A DNA stretch of 64,000 nucleotides from Actinernus sp. WN-2022. Its lineage: Eukaryota > Cnidaria > Anthozoa > Actiniaria > Actinernidae. Shown here piece after piece: positions 60,000 through 64,000 of this stretch (the first letter of the stretch is position 1; each line of letters starts with the position of its first letter). The stretch is taken from NCBI GenBank assembly GCA_030867875.1, contig JAOWCC010000019.1:77838861-77902860 (forward strand), written 5' to 3'. The notes under the pieces are model-generated. The model made no database searches. It saw only the letters and a list, made by a program, of their open reading frames with translations, and had not been told where the DNA came from. Position numbers and translations under genes: made by a program.

Positions 60000-60144
60000 T
60001 ATACACTCGTTTTCAAAAACATTGCTTTTGATTTATATATATATACCTTTTGTTCTCCATTGTTTTAGCTGTCAAATTTGACAAGAATACAAAAGGTATA
60101 TATATATTTGCAGTGCAATGTTTTTGAAAACGGGTGTGTATATA
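60000..60144. repeat. 145-bp hairpin
   Basis: ACTCGTTTTCAAAAACATTG is mirrored by CAATGTTTTTGAAAACGGGT, with TATATATATACCTTTTGT / ACAAAAGGTATATATATA inside. Confidence 0.8.
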
Positions 60145-60915
60145 GATATCTAGCATGTTTTCACAAAAGGGGGTCTTTAAGTTCTAGGGCTCCTTTTGTG
60201 AAAACAGCGTAGATCTTGTGTGCCTTTAGCTTTAAAAGCCAGTAACTCGTGTTTCTGCCGTTTTATTCGAAGCGCAAATGACAGTTTACGACTTTTCTGG
60301 CCTTTCTTTCCAATAATTGATCTCTAGGTATTTTATGGGGGTGGTGTGGGGTGGAGAGGAGTAGTTCAAATATTTTCGCGAAAAACCAACTTTGCCTGAC
60401 GTATGGCGCAACGATTTGCTTAGTCAAAGATGTACATTTTCCACTAGGTCTGAGAAAAAAAGTGCATTTTTGGATGAAAACGTTGAAAAGTGAGTTACTG
60501 GCTTTTAAAGCCAACAAATACGCATTAATTTACTTGTGTAACCTAAATTTCAAAGTGGCGCCATTTCTCGACCTTTTAATGGATTTCGATGTACTATACG
60601 GCAATACAACGTTCTCGTCCTGTAGATCAAGTTTAATTCATGGAATTTTCCTGTATTTTCAGTAAAAATACCAGAAAATGGCCTTTTTCTAACCTAACCC
60701 TAACCTCTAGCTCTCAAATAAAGAAATTATGGAATAGATCTCACACAAGTAAATTATGGGATAGTAAGGCCAGAAAAGTCATTTGCGGTTTCAAGAAAAC
60801 GGCAAAAACACGAGTTACTGGCTTTTAAAGCTAAAGGCACACAAGAATATCTAGCATGTTTTCACAAAAGGAGGTCTTAAGTTCTAGGGCTCCTTTTGTG
60901 AAAACAGAGTAGATA
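60145..60915. mobile_element. 770-bp fold-back element
   Basis: Arms with TTTTCACAAAAGG...CCTTTTGTGAAAAC mini-palindromes, then TGTGCCTTTAGCTTTAAAAG / CTTTTAAAGCTAAAGGCACA and CCAGTAACTCGTGTTT / AACACGAGTTACTGG. The centre frames (60263-60828) have no recognisable domain. Confidence 0.75.
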
Positions 60916-60928
60916 TATATCTTGATAC

Positions 60929-61000
60929 GTTCTGATGGTGTAGTGGTTAACACATCGGATTAGTATGCCGAAGCCATGGGTTCGAATCCCACTCAGGTCA
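60929..61000 (+). tRNA. tRNA-Thr(AGT)-like gene
   Basis: 72 nt folding as a tRNA. Acceptor GTTCTGA/TCAGGTC (one T-T mismatch), D stem GTGT/ACAC, anticodon stem TCGGA/GCCGA (one A-G mismatch) with loop TTAGTAT giving anticodon AGT at 60962-60964. T arm ATGGG-TTCGAAT-CCCAC has one A-C mismatch. A-box and B-box are good, and a TTTTT run follows at 61003. Three mismatches leave open a pseudogene or a tRNA-derived SINE head. Confidence 0.6.
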
Positions 61001-61063
61001 TGTTTTTCTCTTTCTGATTGTTAATATTAGGGATGGGTTTTCTTCTCTCTGCTGATACTTACG

Positions 61064-61267
61064 AAGTTTTTGAACTTCGCTGTATATACAGTCGATGCCA
61101 AAAAGGTTGTCCAGCAGAACATAATATAATACTATAATATCCATTGTTTTGGGCTATTGTCTAGGCCAAAACAATAGGCCAAAACAATGGATATCAAAGT
61201 ATTATATTATGTTCTGCTGGACAACCTTTTTGGCATCGACTGTATATACAGCGAAGTTCAAAAACTT
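61064..61267. mobile_element. 204-bp near-perfect palindrome
   Basis: AAGTTTTTGAACTTCGCTGT, GTCGATGCCAAAAAGGTTGT and CCAGCAGAACATAATATAAT are mirrored with about two mismatches around a ~30-bp loop. The right arm doubles as the left terminus of the next element. Confidence 0.92.
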
Positions 61268-61938
61268 TGACTCCCCACACCTCAACTATATAACTATATC
61301 GGGTGCATTATGGGTAGGAGTAAAGTCATAAAAATGCAACTACAGCCGATATCCGCGCGCGTTTGTAAATCGTCATAGCGAAGACTTATGCAGTTGATTT
61401 AAAGTTCAAGAAGTAGAAGACAGAGAACGGAATAACTGCGCTGATATCGAGCTGGATTTTTCATCGCTCTCAGTTTTGGTTTAGAATCACTGATCAGGTG
61501 TAATCATGTCTCCTCTTCATGGGTTATCTCGATATTTTAGGTCATCAGAAGATCTCCTAACAGTAACAGCTTCACAAATAGTTCGGAATTCACACTTCGA
61601 ACCTGAAACTTCGGCATGATCATTTCCCGTTCTCTTTCCGCCGACCAGGGATATGTTCTATTTTGCAAATATTCGATCTAACAGTAAATATATAGAGTGC
61701 ATTTAAATACTCAAGTTTATTTAAGCTGTCCTGCCTGTCCCGAGTAAAAGTGTTGTATTCTAGATAAATTCTTGAAATTTAAATCAACTACACAAGTCTT
61801 CGCTGTGATGATTTGCAAACGCGCGCGGATATTTGGCTGTAGTTGCATTTTAATGAACTTACTCCTACCCATAATGCACCCGATATATTGATATAGTTGA
61901 GGAGCGGGGGGTCAAAGTTTTTGCACTTCGCTGTATAT
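61241..61938. mobile_element. ~700-bp TIR element
   Basis: ~150-bp arms: TGTATATACAGCGAAGTTCA, CGGGTGCATTATGGGTAGGA and GCAACTACAGCC left. Mirrored right by GGCTGTAGTTGCATTT, TCCTACCCATAATGCACCCG and CTTCGCTGTATATATA. The centre is non-coding. Confidence 0.85.
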
Positions 61939-62144
61939 ATATATATATATATATATATCAGTATTATCACGGCATTAAGAAGGCCTAAGAACTTAAAAGA
62001 ATTAAACTTGCGCCTTCAAAATTTCTTTCAAAGCAACAACTCGAGTCCGGTTGTTTTAAATGCAACAAAAGGTGCGATTTGTGCCAAAACTACTTTTTGG
62101 AGTTTGTCTCTTAGCTTTTTCTAGCTGTGCCACAGACGAGCAAT

Positions 62145-62248
62145 ATCTTCTTTCTGTCACAGAGAAGAGAGGGAAACCCAAACTGAGAGAAATGCCCGAT
62201 AAACGCCATTCCCATTTCTAGACCACAGATAGACAAAAGGACAACGTA
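62145..62248. repeat. Dispersed repeat, copy 2, bordering the inverted satellite
   Basis: CACAGAGAAGAGAGGGAAAC, GAGAGAAATGCCC and CATTTCTAGACCACAGA parallel 23885-23998. The segment 61939-62144 before it is unique. Confidence 0.65.
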
Positions 62249-64000
62249 AATGAGCCTAGATGATAGTGAATGGGGTAGATGATAGCGTGGATGAGGCTAG
62301 ATGATAGTGAATGAGGGTAGATGAGAGTGCGTGAAGCTATGGATGATACTGTGGGTGAGGCTGGATGATAGTGAATGAGGCTAGATGATAGTGGATGAGC
62401 CTGCATGATAGTGGATGAACTTGGATGATAGTGAATGAGGGTAAATGAGCCTAGATGATAGTGAATGGGGGTAGATGATAGCGTGGATGAGGCTAGATGA
62501 TAGCAGATGAGCCTAGATGATAGTGAGTGAGGCCAGATGATAGTGGATGAGGCTTGATGAGAGTGGATGAGGGTAGATGACAGTGAATGAGAGTAGATGA
62601 GAGTGGATGAGCCTGGATGGGAGTGGATGAGCCTGGATGAGAGTGGATGAGCCTGGATGAGAGTGGATGAGCATGGATGGGAGTGGATGAGGCTAGATGA
62701 TAGTGGATGATAGTGGATGAGGGTAGATGATAGTGGATGAGGGTAGATGATAGTGGATGATAGTGGATGAGGGTAGATGATAGTGGATGAGCCTAGATGA
62801 TAGTGGATGAGGCTAGATGATAGTGGATGAGCCTAGATGATAGTGAATGAGCCTAGATGATAGTGAATTAGGGTAAATGAGCCTAGATGATAGCGAATGA
62901 GGGTAGATGATAGTAGATGAGGCTAGATGATAGCGAATGAGGGTAGATGATAGTGGATGAGGCTAGATGATAGTGGATGAGCCGAGATGATAGTGAATGA
63001 GGGTAGATGATAGTAGATGATAGTGGATGAGGGTAGATGACAGTGAATGAGAGTAGATGACAGTGGATGAGCCTGGATGAGAGTTGATGAGCCTGGATGA
63101 GAGTGGATGAGCATGGATGGGAGTGGATGAGGCTAGATGATAGTGGATGAGGCTAGATGATAGTGGATGAGGGTAGATGATAGTGGATGAGGGTAGATGA
63201 TAGTGGATGAGGGTAGATGATAGTGGATGAGCCTAGATGATAGTGGATGAGGGTGGATGAGGCTAGATGATAGTGGATGAGCCGAGATGATAGTGAATGA
63301 GGGTAGATGATAGTAGATGAGGCTAGATGATAGCAGATGAGCCTAGATGATAGTGAGTGAGGGTAAATGAGCCTAGATGATAGTGAATTAGTGTAGATGA
63401 TAGTAGATGAGGCTAGATGATAGTGAATGAGGCTAGATGATAGTGAATGAGGGTAGATTATAGTGGATTAGCCTAGATGATAGTGGGTGATGCTAGATGA
63501 TAGCAGATGAGCCTAGATGATAGCGAATGAGGGTAGATGATAGTAGATGAGGCTAGATGATAGCGAATAAGGGTAGATGATAGTGGATGAGGGTGGATGA
63601 GGCTAGATGATAGTGAATGAGGGTAGATTATAGTGGATTAGCCTAGATGATAGTGGGTGATGCTAGATGATAGCAGATGAGCCTACATGATAGTGAGTGA
63701 GGGTAAATGAGCCTAGATGATAGTGAATTAGTGTAGATGATAGTAGATGAGGCTAGATGATAGTGAATGAGGGTAGATTATAGTGGATTAGCCTAGATGA
63801 TAGTGGGTGAGGCTAGATGATAGTGAATAAGGGTAGATGAGAGTGCATGAGGCTGGATGATAGTGGATGAGCCTGGATCATAGTGGATGAGCCTAGATGT
63901 TAGTGAATGAGGGTAGATGATAGTGGATGAGGCTAGATGACAGTGAATGAGGCTAGATGACAGTGAATGAGAGTAGATGACAGTGGATGAGCCTGTATGA
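62249..64000. repeat. 20-bp satellite array, inverted arm (runs off the window)
   Basis: About 87 units of GGCTAGATGATAGTGGATGA / GGGTAGATGATAGTGAATGA, the reverse complement of the 48312-54460 units. Longer blocks such as GGGTAAATGAGCCTAGATGA recur. Continues past 64000. Confidence 0.97.

Larger units (their letters stand above)
55138..60000. mobile_element. 4.9-kb composite inverted repeat
   Basis: Arms 55138-56170 and 58330-60000. Outer ends are (TA)n next to CATATGTGTGTTTGTTTTTC / AAAAACAAACACATGCATG. Shared blocks include AACAATCGCTTCGTTTAGTG, CCTTTTTGTTTGCTTCAGTA, AAAAAGCGGCCGTGATTCTT and TTTCTGCCACCTATAATCAT. The left arm carries a ~270-bp insertion (55445-55720) and the right arm a ~880-bp one (58830-59710). 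A direct partial copy of the outer block recurs at 57935-58055. No transposase recognised. Confidence 0.85.

Overview
The window is animal (metazoan) nuclear DNA: AT-rich, intron-rich and crowded with transposable elements, minisatellites and fold-back repeats. The species cannot be fixed from the sequence. The Gypsy and CR1/L2-like retroelements, the very many small hairpin elements and the frequent TACATGTA palindrome fit a marine invertebrate, perhaps a sponge; that is inference.

The one clear host gene is a complete copine, a Ca2+-dependent phospholipid-binding protein with two C2 domains and a copine-type vWA domain. It lies on the minus strand, from an ATG at 48070 to a TAA at 1844-1846. 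I reconstructed 16 exons joined by GT-AG introns in compatible phase. They total 1,653 coding bases and encode 550 residues: C2A in exons 1-3, C2B in exons 3-7, a lysine-rich linker in exon 8 and the vWA domain in exons 9-16. Only about 3.6% of the 46 kb locus is coding. An in-frame TAA 12 nt upstream of the ATG fixes the start.

Most of the rest is mobile DNA inside copine introns. Intron 3 (13 kb) holds a 5'-truncated non-LTR retrotransposon (37421-41270), a 2.3-kb giant fold-back element with Tc1-like termini built of 6 + 7 opposed ~133-bp units (29366-31674), two snap-back elements made of GGGATCCC modules (32003-32460 and 36213-36580) and a 1,045-bp element with TTA duplications (34119-35163). 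Intron 8 holds a Gypsy-type LTR retrotransposon with unusually short LTRs (15875-20161, TSD TAAAT). Its pol is broken by a 109-bp tandem duplication and two further frameshifts. Intron 10 holds a 3.5-kb terminal-inverted-repeat element inserted in a fold-back MITE. Introns 13 and 1 hold non-autonomous DNA transposons, and intron 1 also holds a second LINE fragment.

Upstream of copine (48312-54460) is a 6.1-kb satellite of 20-bp units with higher-order blocks. The same 20-bp satellite returns in opposite orientation at 62249-64000 and runs off the window. The 7.8 kb between the arms contains a 4.9-kb composite inverted repeat (55138-60000), a 1.2-kb TTAA-flanked element nested in it, several hairpins and a tRNA-Thr-like sequence (60929-61000). 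I see no bacterial operon, CRISPR array, rRNA or second complete host gene.
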